Notes: generated by a model not told the origin, from the letters alone. Shown: positions 9,162 to 18,760, counted from the stretch's first letter. The stretch is 64,000 nt of DNA from Alphaproteobacteria bacterium (GCA_041396705.1 JAWKYB010000013.1:1-64000), one strand, 5' to 3'. A program made the numbers and translations.

Positions 9162-11903
9162 TCAGGCCGCGCCGCGCAGCTGGACGATCGTTTCCGACAA
9201 GGTCTGCAGCAGTCCCTCGCGGTCTGTCTTCGCCACATAGTCGCTGAAGCCGGCGGCACGGGCGCGGTCGATGTCGCGCGGATTGCTGTGCGAGGACAGC
9301 GCGATGATCGGCGTGTCGCGCCACTGGGCGGAGTCGCGGATCACCTCGGCGAGTTCGATGCCCGACATCTCCGGCATCTCGATGTCGCTGATGATCGCGT
9401 CGAACATCCGGCCCTGCTCGCACAGGGTCAGCGCGTCCTTGGCGCTCTCAACCGAGGTCACCGCATAACCGGCGGCCGACAGCAGCGGCGTCAGCACGTT
9501 GCGGAAGAACGGGCTGTCGTCGACCAGCAGGAGGTTATTCGACGTGACCTCGGCGTCGTCGCCGAGGCGGTGGTTGGCGCTGAACCAATTGGCGAAGGCG
9601 CGGCCCAGGAAGTAGCCTGCGTCGATCACGTCGGTCGCCTTGCCGGCCACGACGGCGCTGCCGACGTAGCCTGCGCGATCGGCCGACAGTTCCACGTTCA
9701 TCCGGTCTTCGACGATGTCGACGATCTCGTCGACCGCCAGGCCCATGCTGTGGTCCTGGTCGGAGAAGACCAGCACCGCCTGCATGCCCTCGCGCTTGAT
9801 CTGGTAGTCGTCGGACATTGCGACGATCGGCATCAGCTTGCCGCGGTACTGGACCATCGGCTTGCCGCTGGACCACTCGATCTTGTGCGCCTCGATCTCC
9901 TCGAGCCGCGCAATCAGGGCGAGCGGGACCGCCTTCGGGGTGTCGTCGCCGGCCTTGAACACCAGCATCGTCACGTTCTCCTCGCTGCCGTGCGCGGCAA
10001 CGCGGGCGTTGGCCTCGGCCGCCGCATCGGGCGCCATCTCGCCGGTCGCGCCGGCGATGCCGTTCGGGTCCAGGATCATGATGACGCTGCCGTCGCCGAG
10101 GATCGTGTTGCCGGAGAACATCGAGATGTTGCGCAGGATCGGCGCCACCGGCTTCACGACGATTTCCTCGGTGTCGAACACACGGTCGACCACGATGCCG
10201 AAGTCGTAGGTGCCGACCTTGGTCACCACGATGAAGTGCTCGGTGGAACCGTGCAGGATCGCCGTGCCGTTGTCGGCCTTGGCGTCCTCGCCATGCGGCT
10301 CGTCGTCGTTGGCGTTGTTCAGGCGCAGCAGGTTGCGCAACGAGATCAGCGGCAGGATGCGGTTGCGCAGGCGCAGCACCGGCGCACCGTTGATGGTCTC
10401 GATCTTGTGGTCGGACTTGGCGGAGACGCGCACCAGCTCGACCACGCTCAACTGCGGCATGGCGAAGCGCTCGCCGCCGGCCTCGACGATCAGCGCAGAG
10501 ACGATCGCCAGAGTCAGCGGGATCTTGATGGTGAAGCGGCTGCCCTTGCCCTGGGTCGACGACAGCTCGATGGTGCCGCCGATCTTCTCGATGTTGGTGC
10601 GCACCACGTCCATGCCGACGCCGCGGCCGGACACGCTGGTCACCTGCTGGGCGGTCGAGAAGCCGGCCTTGAAGATGAACTGCTGGATCTGCTGGTCGGT
10701 CATCGCCTCGAGCTCGGTCTCGGTGGCGAGCCCGTTGGCGACGGCCTTCTGCTTGATCCGCTCCAGGTTCAGGCCGCGGCCGTCGTCGGTGATCTGGAGG
10801 ATGATGTGGCCGCCCTCGTGGTAGGCGCGCAGGACAACGGTGCCGGTCTCGTTCTTGCCGGCCGCGGCGCGCTCCGCCGGGGTCTCGAGGCCGTGGTCGG
10901 CCGAGTTGCGGACCATGTGCGTGAGCGGATCCTTGATCAGCTCCAGCACCTGCCGGTCCAGCTCGGTGTCGGCGCCGATCATCTCCAGTTCGATCTTCTT
11001 GTCCAGTTCGACCGCCAGGTCGCGAATGATGCGCGGCAGCTTGGCCCAGGCGTTGCCGATCGGCTGCATCCGCGTCTTCATGACGTTTTCCTGCAGCTCC
11101 GAGGTCACGTGGCTCAGCCGCTGCAGCGGGACGTTGAACTCGCTGTCGGTCTGGTTGCGGACCATCTGCAGCAGCTGGTTGCGGGTCAGCACCAGCTCGC
11201 TGACCAGCGTCATCAGGTTCTCGAGCAGATCGACGCTGACACGGATGGTCTGGTTCGCGACCGAAGATTCCTTGGTGCTCTTCTCGGCTGCGTCGGCCGG
11301 TGCCTGCTTCTTCGCCTTGCCGGTCGGCGCCGGGGCGATCGCCTCGGCCACCGGCTCGGGAAGCGCGACCACCTCCTCGACCGCCGGTGCCTCTTCGACC
11401 GCCGGCTCGATCTCGACCGCGGCTTCCGCCACGACCTCGGCTTCCGCCTCGGCCTCGGCCTCGGCGTCCATCGCCGGCTCGGCATCGAACTCGTCGGCCG
11501 CGGCCGGAGCCGCCGCCTCGACCACAGCGCCGTCGGCGATGGCGTTCAGGCGGCTGATCAGCTCGGCGTCGTCGCCGGCCGGCTCGGCCTCATTGGCCTC
11601 GAGCTCGGACAGGATCCACTTGATCTGGTCGAGCGACTCCAGGACGGTCGAGATCGCCACCGGGGTGACTTGGATGGCACCGTCGCGCACCTTGCCGAGC
11701 ACGTTCTCGGACGCGTGGGCGACCGACTCAAGCCGGGGCAGGCCCAGGAAGCCGCACGTCCCCTTGATGGTGTGGACCAGCCGGAAGATGCTGCTCAGCA
11801 GGTCGGGGTCGTCCGGAGTCTGCTCGAGCTTGATCAGCTCGACATCCAGGACCGAGAGGCTCTCCGCAGTTTCGGTCAGAAACTCGCTCAGAAGATCGTC
11901 CAT
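9162..11903 (-). CDS. cheA: Chemotaxis histidine kinase CheA with two CheW-like domains and a C-terminal receiver
   Basis: 913 residues from MDDLLSEFLTETAESL, long for CheA. Order: HPt domain with His44 in FRLVHTIKGTCGFLG; an acidic Ala/Glu/Pro linker (about 135-225, with EAEAEAEAEV); dimerisation helices from LTRNQLLQMVRNQTDS; HATPase with DHGLETPAER, TDDGRGLNLERIKQKA and SGRGVGMDVV; a CheW domain (about 495-620); a second CheW-like region (about 640-775, containing TMLVFKAGDDTPKAVPL); and a receiver domain (about 790-913) with Asp in AIISDIEMPEMSG and Lys in SDYVAKTDREGL. It phosphorylates CheY and CheB. The receiver may act as a phosphate sink. The 262-base upstream longer frame is not used: no homology and no ribosome site. 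Confidence 0.95.
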   Translation of the reverse strand: MDDLLSEFLTETAESLSVLDVELIKLEQTPDDPDLLSSIFRLVHTIKGTCGFLGLPRLESVAHASENVLGKVRDGAIQVTPVAISTVLESLDQIKWILSELEANEAEPAGDDAELISRLNAIADGAVVEAAAPAAADEFDAEPAMDAEAEAEAEAEVVAEAAVEIEPAVEEAPAVEEVVALPEPVAEAIAPAPTGKAKKQAPADAAEKSTKESSVANQTIRVSVDLLENLMTLVSELVLTRNQLLQMVRNQTDSEFNVPLQRLSHVTSELQENVMKTRMQPIGNAWAKLPRIIRDLAVELDKKIELEMIGADTELDRQVLELIKDPLTHMVRNSADHGLETPAERAAAGKNETGTVVLRAYHEGGHIILQITDDGRGLNLERIKQKAVANGLATETELEAMTDQQIQQFIFKAGFSTAQQVTSVSGRGVGMDVVRTNIEKIGGTIELSSTQGKGSRFTIKIPLTLAIVSALIVEAGGERFAMPQLSVVELVRVSAKSDHKIETINGAPVLRLRNRILPLISLRNLLRLNNANDDEPHGEDAKADNGTAILHGSTEHFIVVTKVGTYDFGIVVDRVFDTEEIVVKPVAPILRNISMFSGNTILGDGSVIMILDPNGIAGATGEMAPDAAAEANARVAAHGSEENVTMLVFKAGDDTPKAVPLALIARLEEIEAHKIEWSSGKPMVQYRGKLMPIVAMSDDYQIKREGMQAVLVFSDQDHSMGLAVDEIVDIVEDRMNVELSADRAGYVGSAVVAGKATDVIDAGYFLGRAFANWFSANHRLGDDAEVTSNNLLLVDDSPFFRNVLTPLLSAAGYAVTSVESAKDALTLCEQGRMFDAIISDIEMPEMSGIELAEVIRDSAQWRDTPIIALSSHSNPRDIDRARAAGFSDYVAKTDREGLLQTLSETIVQLRGAA

Positions 11904-12216
11904 CGTGCAGCATCCAATCTTTTCGACAGGCGCGGGCCGGGTCGCCGTACTTCGGCACAGCCGGGCCCAACCGCGTGGAATGCTCGGATGGTCGAGCAAA
12001 TTGATAAAAAACCTGTAAAGGCGGCCGTTTGAGGGTTACGCCGCGTATTCCTCAGGTCGTCCGCCAGTAAAACAATTTCGGCTTGTTGTATTCGCCAGCG
12101 CTCGACTGCGCCGCCGCATCGGCGCGCGAATCGCCGCCGGCGCAAGCCCGGCCGATGCGGCATCCGTCCTGCCGGGGACCATGCTGCGCGGCGCGGCTCC
12201 GGGGCCGTACAGCGGC
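11904..12216. promoter_or_regulatory. Intergenic region between chpT and cheA, probable che promoter
   Basis: There are 313 bases without a gene. The cheA-proximal part holds an AT-rich patch (around 11995-12020, AAATTGATAAAAAACC) that is the best place for the promoter of the che operon, but no clear -35/-10 pair or sigma-54 site can be assigned by eye. No good terminator stem with a T tract is seen behind chpT. I see no small gene here. Confidence 0.35.
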
Positions 12217-12866
12217 CTAGGATTCGATCGGGACGGAGGAGACCGAGAGCGATACGCGCGATTCGGCCGCGGCCAGGGCGACGACCGAGCCCACCCGCGC
12301 GGCGACCATGCGCAACAGGATCGCGTGGATGGCCCTGACCGCCATCTCGACCTCGCCCAGCGGCACCGTCAACGCCCGCGAGACCTCTTCGCGGATGCGC
12401 ACCGACGGACCGCTGACATCGACCCGGATGCTGATTCGCTCGCCGGCGGCCGGTTCCAGGCTCACCCTGACCTGACCGCTGCGCGGCAGGCAGTCGAGCC
12501 CGAGCGCGACCGCGTTCAGCACGATCTGGGCGGCGTCCAGCGACAGCACCGACTGCGAAACCGCCGGGTCGATCGACCACGACGATTCGCACTTGGCATC
12601 GGCCACGAACGGCTTCAGCAGGGTCTGCAGCGCGCCGAGCGACTGGCCCGACCCGCCGGAATAGCCGAAGGCGACGCGGTAGAACTGCAGGCGATCCGCC
12701 GCGGCGCGCGCGCTCGACGTGATCAGGTCCATGGCCTCGGCATCGGACGCCATCGAACGCCGACCAGCTCGAGCCCGTTGTTGACCGCGCTGACCGGGCT
12801 GATCAGGTCATGGCACAGCTTGGAACAGGCCAGCCGCACCACCATGATCTCGTCGATTTCTGCCAT
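12217..12866 (-). pseudogene. chpT: Histidine phosphotransferase ChpT, reading frame broken near 12745-12755
   Basis: The N-terminal 37 residues (MAEIDEIMVVRLACSKLCHD with His19 as phosphoacceptor, then LISPVSAVNNGLELVG) read in one frame; the rest (MASDAEAMDLITSSARAAAD, LQFYRVAFGYSGG and the degenerate ATPase-like half) reads in another. The span of 650 bases is one short of a multiple of three, so a one-base deletion would explain it. ChpT relays phosphate from CckA to CtrA and CpdR; in Caulobacter it is essential, so a sequence error is more likely than true loss. The start has a good AAAGGA site. A GANTC (12869-12873) sits between ribosome site and start. It is upstream of, and apart from, the che operon. 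Confidence 0.85.
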
Positions 12867-13049
12867 GCGAATCGTCCTTTTCGGCTCGGGCCAAGGTAGC
12901 GAGCGGTCCGGGAATGGTCCACCTATTCGGCGCCGCCGCACGGCAGCTTTGTTGCTTAAGAATAAAGGCTTTGCTAACCGTCGACCGACCCGCGGGGCCC
13001 GACCGCGCGGCGCGGCCGGGGCCGGGCGCGGCCGCCGATGGAGCCCGAG

Positions 13050-13229
13050 ATGGACAGCGCACTAACCCCTGGCGTCTTCGTGCGCCACCCCGGCCGGCCG
13101 GACTGGGGGCTGGGCCAGGTGCAGTCGGCCGTCGACGGGCGCATCACGGTCAATTTCGAGCATGCCGGCAAGCAGGTCATCAACGCGGCCATGATCTCGC
13201 TCAAGGCGACCGACCCCGATGCCGACTAG
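13050..13229 (+). CDS. DUF3553 family small protein
   Basis: 59 residues: MDSALTPGVFVRHPGRPDWG then LGQVQSAVDGRITVNFEHAG and KQVINAAMISL. This matches the alphaproteobacterial DUF3553 family, a small beta-barrel-like fold that also resembles the CarD/KOW type seen at the end of some helicases. The second ATG was chosen because GGAG lies six bases before it; an ATG four codons upstream is in frame. It is divergent from chpT, the usual setting of this family near chpT in several alphaproteobacteria. Function is not established. Confidence 0.85.
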   Translation: MDSALTPGVFVRHPGRPDWGLGQVQSAVDGRITVNFEHAGKQVINAAMISLKATDPDAD

Positions 13230-13265
13230 CGCTGGACGGCGCAGCGTCCGCCCAGGAAGGAACCG

Positions 13266-14987
13266 ATGATGGCCGACGATCAGCAACGACCAAGCGCAGA
13301 GCAGGTGCAGCGCCGGATTCACCCGGGCACCGGCCGCCGCAGGGGGCTGGCGGCACCGAAAGGGCGGCAGTACGACGAAGACGCGTTGCAGGAGGTCGTC
13401 GCGCTGATCGGTGCCGGCCCGCACCGGCGCGACATGCTGATCGAATACCTGCACCGGCTGCAGGACCGCTATGGCCATCTCGCCGCCCGCCATCTGGCCG
13501 CCCTCGCCCACGCGACGCGGCTGGCGCTGGTCGAGGTCTACGAGGTGGCCTCGTTCTATGCCCATTTCGACATCGTGCTCGACGACCAGACGCCGCCGCC
13601 GGCCTTGACCGTGCGGGTCTGCGACAGCCTGACCTGCGCGATGATGGGGTCGGACCAGCTGCGCGCCGCGCTGGTGGACTCCCTGGGCGCGGATGTGCGG
13701 GTGGTGCGGGCGCCGTGCATGGGGCGATGCGACAGCGCGCCGGTGTGCGAGGTCGGCCATCGCCATGTCGGCCTGGCCACCGCAGCGACCGTCGCCGACG
13801 CGGTACGCGAGGGGCATGTCCATCCCCTCAATCCGCCCTATCCCGGCCTCGACGCCTATCGCGCCGCCGGCGGCTATGCCTTGCTGCAGCGTTGCCGCGA
13901 CGGCGGGCTGGGCGCCGACGCGGTGATCGAGACGCTGGAACGGTCCGGCCTGCGCGGCCTCGGCGGGGCCGGCTTCCCGACCGGGCGCAAGTGGCGCTTC
14001 GTGCGGCAGGAGCCGGCGCCGCGGCTGATGGCGATCAACGCCGACGAGGGCGAGCCCGGCACGTTCAAGGACCGTCACTACCTGGAGACCGACCCGCACC
14101 GCTTCCTGGAAGGCACGTTGATCGGCGCCTGGGTGGTGGAGGCGTCGGACGTCTATATCTATCTGCGCGACGAGTATCCGGGCCTGCACGCGGTGCTGGC
14201 CGAGGAGATCGCCGCGCTCGAGGCGAGCGGGCTCGCCGACGGCGTGCGCCTGCACCTGCGCCGCGGCGCCGGCGCCTATATCTGCGGCGAGGAGTCCGCG
14301 ATGCTGGAGAGCATCGAGGGCAAGCGCGGGCTGCCGCGGCACAAGCCGCCCTTCCCCAGCCAGGTCGGCCTGTTCGGCCGGCCGACGCTGATCAACAACG
14401 TGGAGAGCGTCTACTGGGTCCGCGCGATCCTGGAGAAGGGCGCCGACTGGTTCGCCGGCCACGGACGGCACGGCCGCAAGGGCCTGCGCTCGTTCTCCGT
14501 CTCCGGACGGGTGAAGGAGCCGGGGGTCAAGCTGGCGCCGGCCGGCATCACGGTCCGCGAACTGATCGACGAATATTGCGGCGGCATGGCCGAGGGCCAC
14601 CGCTTCAAGGCCTATCTGCCGGGCGGCGCGTCCGGCGGCATCCTGCCGGCGTCGATCGACGACGTGCCGCTGGACTTCGATACCCTGCAGGCGCACGGCT
14701 GCTTCATCGGCTCGGCCGCGATCATCGTGCTGTCGGACCGGGACGACATGAAGGCGGTGGCGCTGAACCTGATGCGCTTCTTCGAGGACGAGAGCTGCGG
14801 CCAGTGCACCCCCTGCCGGGTCGGCACCGAGAAGGCGGTCACGCTGATGGCGAACCGGCACTGGGACGCGCCGTTGCTCGAAGAGCTGTCGCGCACCATG
14901 ATGGATGCCTCGATCTGCGGGCTGGGCCAGGCGGCGCCGAACCCGCTGCTCAGCGTCCTGAAGCACTTCCCGGAGGAGGTCCGATGA
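13266..14987 (+). CDS. fdsB: NAD-dependent formate dehydrogenase, fused gamma-beta subunit (FdsG-FdsB)
   Basis: 573 residues. The N-terminal about 170 residues are a NuoE/FdsG-like thioredoxin fold with the 2Fe-2S cysteines in VCDSLTCAMMG (near residue 119) and APCMGRCDSAPVC. The rest is NuoF/FdsB-like: FMN/NAD-binding LRGLGGAGFPTGRKWRF, MAINADEGEPGTFKDRHYLE, GAGAYICGEESAMLESIEGK, and the 4Fe-4S site ESCGQCTPCRVGTEKA plus a later Cys in SICGLGQAAP. It passes electrons from the molybdenum subunit to NAD. FdsG is usually a separate gene, so this is a fusion. A GGAAGGAA site precedes the start, and the stop overlaps fdsA by four bases. Confidence 0.93.
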   Translation: MMADDQQRPSAEQVQRRIHPGTGRRRGLAAPKGRQYDEDALQEVVALIGAGPHRRDMLIEYLHRLQDRYGHLAARHLAALAHATRLALVEVYEVASFYAHFDIVLDDQTPPPALTVRVCDSLTCAMMGSDQLRAALVDSLGADVRVVRAPCMGRCDSAPVCEVGHRHVGLATAATVADAVREGHVHPLNPPYPGLDAYRAAGGYALLQRCRDGGLGADAVIETLERSGLRGLGGAGFPTGRKWRFVRQEPAPRLMAINADEGEPGTFKDRHYLETDPHRFLEGTLIGAWVVEASDVYIYLRDEYPGLHAVLAEEIAALEASGLADGVRLHLRRGAGAYICGEESAMLESIEGKRGLPRHKPPFPSQVGLFGRPTLINNVESVYWVRAILEKGADWFAGHGRHGRKGLRSFSVSGRVKEPGVKLAPAGITVRELIDEYCGGMAEGHRFKAYLPGGASGGILPASIDDVPLDFDTLQAHGCFIGSAAIIVLSDRDDMKAVALNLMRFFEDESCGQCTPCRVGTEKAVTLMANRHWDAPLLEELSRTMMDASICGLGQAAPNPLLSVLKHFPEEVR

Positions 14988-17752
14988 CCGGACGGATCAG
15001 CTTCACCCTCGACGGCCGCGCGGTCGAGGCGGCGCCGGGCGAGAGCATCTGGCAGGTGGCGCAGCGCGAGGGCGTCGCGATCCCGCACCTGTGCTACGCC
15101 GACGAGCCCGGCTATCGCGCCGACGGCAACTGCCGCGCCTGCATGGTGGAGATCGACGGCGAGCGGGTGCTGGCCGCCTCCTGCATCCGCAAGCCGACCG
15201 ATGGGATGAAGGTCACCACCGCGACCGAGCGGGCCAAGACCGCGCGGCGCATGGTGATGGAACTGCTGCTGGCCGACCAGCCGGCGCGCGAACGCGCCCA
15301 CGACCCGGAGTCGCGGCTGTGGCAATGGGCCGACCGCATCGGCATCGCCGACAGCCGGTTCCCGCACAGCGAAAGCCCGTCGGCCGACATGAGCCATTCG
15401 GCGATGGCCGTGCAGCTCGACGCCTGCATCCACTGCAACCTGTGCGTCCGCGCCTGCCGCGAGGTCCAGGTCAACGACGTGATCGGGATGGCGCTGCGCG
15501 GCCCGCACGCCAAGATCGTGTTCGACTTCGACGACCCGATGGGCGACAGCACCTGCGTCGCCTGCGGCGAATGCGTCCAGGCCTGTCCCACCGGCGCGCT
15601 GCTGCCGAATACGGTGCTGGATCGGGACGGAACGCGCGCGCTTCGGGCCGACCGCAGCGTGGATTCGCTGTGCCCCTATTGCGGGGTCGGCTGCCAGCTG
15701 ACCTATCACATCAAGGACGACCGCCTGCTGTTCGTCACCGGCCGCGACGGCCCGTCGAACCAGCAGCGGCTTTGCGTGAAGGGCCGCTTCGGCTTCGACT
15801 ACGTGCACCACCCCCACCGGCTGACGGTGCCGCTGGTCCGCAAGGACGGCGTGCCGAAGTCGGCGGAGGACCAGGTCGACCCGGCCAATCCCTGGACCCA
15901 TTTCCGCGAGGCGAGCTGGGAGGAGGCGCTGGACCGCGCGGCGACCGGCCTCAGCCGCATCCGCGACGGGCATGGCGGCAGCGCGCTGGCCGGCTTCGGC
16001 TCGGCCAAGGGCTCGAACGAGGAGGCCTATCTGTTCCAGAAGCTGGTGCGCATCGCCTTTGGCACCAACAACGTCGACCACTGCACCCGGCTCTGCCACG
16101 CCTCGTCGGTGGCCGCGCTGATGGAGACTATCGGCTCCGGCGCCGTCACCGCGCCGTTCTGGGAGTGCATGAATTCCGACGTCATCGTCGTCATCGGCGC
16201 CAACCCGACCGTCAACCATCCGGTCGCGGCGACCTTCATCAAGCAGGCTGCCAAGCGCGGTGCCGAGCTGATCGTCGCCGACCCGCGCGGCCAGGGCCTG
16301 TCGCGCCACGCCACCCACCGCCTGCAGTTCCGTGGCGGCACCGACGTGGCGCTGCTCAACGCCATCATGCACGTCATCGTCGCCGAAGGGCTGGTCGACC
16401 AGCAGTATATCGACGGCTACACCGAGGACTTCGCCAAGCTGAAGGCCCATGTCGCCGAATTCGCGCCGGAGGAGATGGCGCCGATCTGCGGCATCGACGC
16501 CGAGGAGATCCGCACCGTCGCACGCAAGATCGCGCGGGCGAAGGCCGCGCTCATCTTCTGGGGCATGGGCATCAGCCAGCATGTGCACGGCACCGACAAC
16601 GCCCGCTGCCTAATCAGCCTGGCGCTGATGACCGGACATGTCGGCCGGCCGGGCTCCGGCCTGCATCCGCTGCGCGGCCAGAACAACGTGCAGGGCGCGT
16701 CCGACGTCGGCCTCATCCCGATGGTGTTCCCCGACTACCAGTCGGTGGAGAACCCGCAGATCCGGGCGCATTTCGAGGAGGTCTGGGGTGCCGCGCTGGA
16801 CCCGAAGCGCGGGCTAACCGTGGTCGAGATCGTGAACGCCATTCTCGCCGGCCAGATCCGCGGCATGTACATCATGGGCGAGAACCCGGCGATGTCCGAC
16901 CCCGACCAGCACCACGCCCGCCAGGCGCTGGCCAGGCTGGAACACCTGGTGGTGCAGGACATCTTCCTGACCGAGACGGCGTTCCACGCCGACGTGGTGC
17001 TGCCGGCCAGCGCCTTTCCCGAGAAGGACGGCACCTTCACCAACACCAACCGCCAGGTGCAGATGGGCCGCAAGGCGCTGCCGATGCCCGGCCAGGCACG
17101 GCAGGACTGGGAGCTGGTCCAGGAGATCGCCAGGCGCATGGGGCTGGACTGGCGCTACGCCCATCCGCGCGACGTGTTCGCCGAGATGCACGCCGTGATG
17201 CCCTCGATCAAGGGCATGAGCTGGGAGCGGGTCGACCGCGAGGGCTCGGTGGTCTACCCGGTCGACAGCCTGGACGAGCCCGGCCATGAGGTGATCTTCG
17301 GCGACGGCTTCCCCACCGCCAGCGGCCGCGGCCGTTTCGTGCCGGCGGACGTGCTGCCGCCGGACGAGGTGCCCGATGCCGCCTACCCGCTGATCCTGAC
17401 CACCGGCCGGATCCTGGAGCACTGGCACACCGGCGCGATGACGCGCCGCTCCGACGTACTCGACACCATCGAGCCCGAGCCGATGGTGCACGTCCATCCC
17501 GGCCAGCTTGCCGAGCTGGACCTGGCCGCCGGCGCCATGGTCGAAGTCGAGACCCGGCGCGGCGCCATCGCGCTGAAGGCACGCGCCGACCGCGACGTGC
17601 CGCGCGGCGTGCTGTTCATTCCATTCTGCTACAACGAGGCGGCGGCCAATATCCTGACCAACCCGCAGCTCGACCCCTTCGGCAAGATTCCGGAGTTCAA
17701 GTACTGCGCGGCGCGGCTGCGCGGCATGGCCGAGGCCGCAGCCGCGGAATAG
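14984..17752 (+). CDS. fdsA: NAD-dependent formate dehydrogenase, molybdenum alpha subunit
   Basis: 922 residues. Order: a 2Fe-2S ferredoxin domain (Cys in PHLCYADEPGYRADGNCRAC); NuoG-type His/Cys site; two 4Fe-4S clusters in CIHCNLCVRAC and CVACGECVQACPTGALLPNT; a further 4Fe-4S in LCPYCGVGCQLTYH with RLCVKGRFGF; the molybdopterin oxidoreductase domain; and the molydopterin-binding C-terminal domain (ILTTGRILEHWHTGAMTRRS). The likely metal-ligand Cys is in VDHCTRLCHASS, where selenocysteine sits in E. coli FdhF. It oxidises formate to CO2 in the cytoplasm. The accessory genes fdsC and fdsD are not next to it. Confidence 0.95.
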   Translation: MTGRISFTLDGRAVEAAPGESIWQVAQREGVAIPHLCYADEPGYRADGNCRACMVEIDGERVLAASCIRKPTDGMKVTTATERAKTARRMVMELLLADQPARERAHDPESRLWQWADRIGIADSRFPHSESPSADMSHSAMAVQLDACIHCNLCVRACREVQVNDVIGMALRGPHAKIVFDFDDPMGDSTCVACGECVQACPTGALLPNTVLDRDGTRALRADRSVDSLCPYCGVGCQLTYHIKDDRLLFVTGRDGPSNQQRLCVKGRFGFDYVHHPHRLTVPLVRKDGVPKSAEDQVDPANPWTHFREASWEEALDRAATGLSRIRDGHGGSALAGFGSAKGSNEEAYLFQKLVRIAFGTNNVDHCTRLCHASSVAALMETIGSGAVTAPFWECMNSDVIVVIGANPTVNHPVAATFIKQAAKRGAELIVADPRGQGLSRHATHRLQFRGGTDVALLNAIMHVIVAEGLVDQQYIDGYTEDFAKLKAHVAEFAPEEMAPICGIDAEEIRTVARKIARAKAALIFWGMGISQHVHGTDNARCLISLALMTGHVGRPGSGLHPLRGQNNVQGASDVGLIPMVFPDYQSVENPQIRAHFEEVWGAALDPKRGLTVVEIVNAILAGQIRGMYIMGENPAMSDPDQHHARQALARLEHLVVQDIFLTETAFHADVVLPASAFPEKDGTFTNTNRQVQMGRKALPMPGQARQDWELVQEIARRMGLDWRYAHPRDVFAEMHAVMPSIKGMSWERVDREGSVVYPVDSLDEPGHEVIFGDGFPTASGRGRFVPADVLPPDEVPDAAYPLILTTGRILEHWHTGAMTRRSDVLDTIEPEPMVHVHPGQLAELDLAAGAMVEVETRRGAIALKARADRDVPRGVLFIPFCYNEAAANILTNPQLDPFGKIPEFKYCAARLRGMAEAAAAE

Positions 17753-17810
17753 CGGCAACGCACCCGTGCAGGTCGCGGCGGCACGGAAAACAGGTCCATA
17801 TTTCAGATCG

Positions 17811-17846
17811 TTAACCGCTTCCGGTGCACAATCCGGCGGGATTGTG
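17811..17846. promoter_or_regulatory. TTAACC element and perfect inverted repeat before the 17862 gene
   Basis: A TTAACC sequence (17811-17816) in an AT-richer patch precedes a perfect inverted repeat CACAATCC-GGCG-GGATTGTG (17827-17846) that ends 15 bases before the next start codon. It could be an operator or a 5'-leader hairpin; TTAACC is a CtrA-type half site. Function is inferred only from position and symmetry. Confidence 0.4.
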
Positions 17847-17861
17847 GATCGGAGCCGCGAA

Positions 17862-18584
17862 ATGGGCCTGCCGTCACCGGAACAGCTTGCCGAGCTCGGC
17901 AAGCAGATCGCAAAGCAGGGGCAGCTCTGCCATGGCGCCTGGGAAAAGTTCAAGAGCGTGCAGGCCGCGCTCCGCGCCAAGCTCGGCCCGATGGCGATCC
18001 AGCAGGCGGCGACGCACGCCATCTCCGCCGCCGGCGTATCCAGCGGCGTTCACGTCGGCGTCGCGATCGGCGGCGTGGCGATCGGCACCACGCTCGCCCC
18101 GATCGGAGCGGCGCTGGGGCCCTGGATCGGCGCAGCGATCATCGCCAACCAGGCGGGCAAGATCTTCAGCCTGTACGACCTGAAGGCCGACGCGCAGAAA
18201 TCCCGCGCCGGCAATGTCGACTATACCTGCCGCTGCGGCGCGTGCGCGTCCAACATCGGCTATGTCATCGACAAGAAGGAACGCAATGCGGCGCTGGTCG
18301 CCATCTCCGTCGGCACGGTCGGCGCAGCCACGATCTTCAAGGGCATTCATTCCGCCGGCAAGAAGCTGTACTCCAAGCTCGTGGGCCAAGTGCGCCCGAA
18401 GGAGCGGGTGAGCCGCGACCTGGTCACGTCGGCGCGCGGCGGCTGCACGGCCGCGATGGGCGCCGTGTTCCTGCTGTCCGGCAGCTGGAGCCTGACCGGC
18501 GATCGCGATGCCGAGACGATGACCACCGCGGTGGCGATCCTGACCTCCGACGACGGCTGGGAGAAATTGCGCAGCCTGTGGTGA
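17862..18584 (+). CDS. Unknown protein with glycine-zipper-like membrane segments and a Cys cluster
   Basis: 240 residues from MGLPSPEQLAELGKQIAK; GGAG lies seven bases upstream. An N-terminal polar helical part is followed by a long Gly/Ala hydrophobic stretch (about 60-100, with VGVAIGGVAIGTTLAPIGAA), a Cys motif CRCGACASNIGYVIDKKE (about 123-140), a second hydrophobic stretch (NAALVAISVGTVGAATIF) and a basic region. There is no signal peptide. Pore-forming or membrane-inserting proteins and some secreted effectors look like this, but I do not recognise the family. The next gene on the same strand encodes an effector-type metallopeptidase, so the two may be functionally linked; the gap is 176 bases. 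Confidence 0.6.
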   Translation: MGLPSPEQLAELGKQIAKQGQLCHGAWEKFKSVQAALRAKLGPMAIQQAATHAISAAGVSSGVHVGVAIGGVAIGTTLAPIGAALGPWIGAAIIANQAGKIFSLYDLKADAQKSRAGNVDYTCRCGACASNIGYVIDKKERNAALVAISVGTVGAATIFKGIHSAGKKLYSKLVGQVRPKERVSRDLVTSARGGCTAAMGAVFLLSGSWSLTGDRDAETMTTAVAILTSDDGWEKLRSLW

Positions 18585-18760
18585 CGCGACCGTGGCAGCG
18601 GACCGGAAACGGATTTGCCGGCCGGCCGCTGCGCACCCAAGCGCAACGGATCGCGCAGCGGGTATCGGCTCCGGTCCCGGCGAAACGCGAAAACAAGGCG
18701 GTGCAAACCATTGTGGCTTAGTCTGCGGCGCGGACGATTAGCCGCGACGCGGAGGATGTC

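Noticed and set aside
9144..12032. A 962-residue open frame antisense to cheA
   Set aside because: It is the complement of the conserved kinase; its composition (Gly, Asp, Arg, Val, His) is that of a shadow frame.
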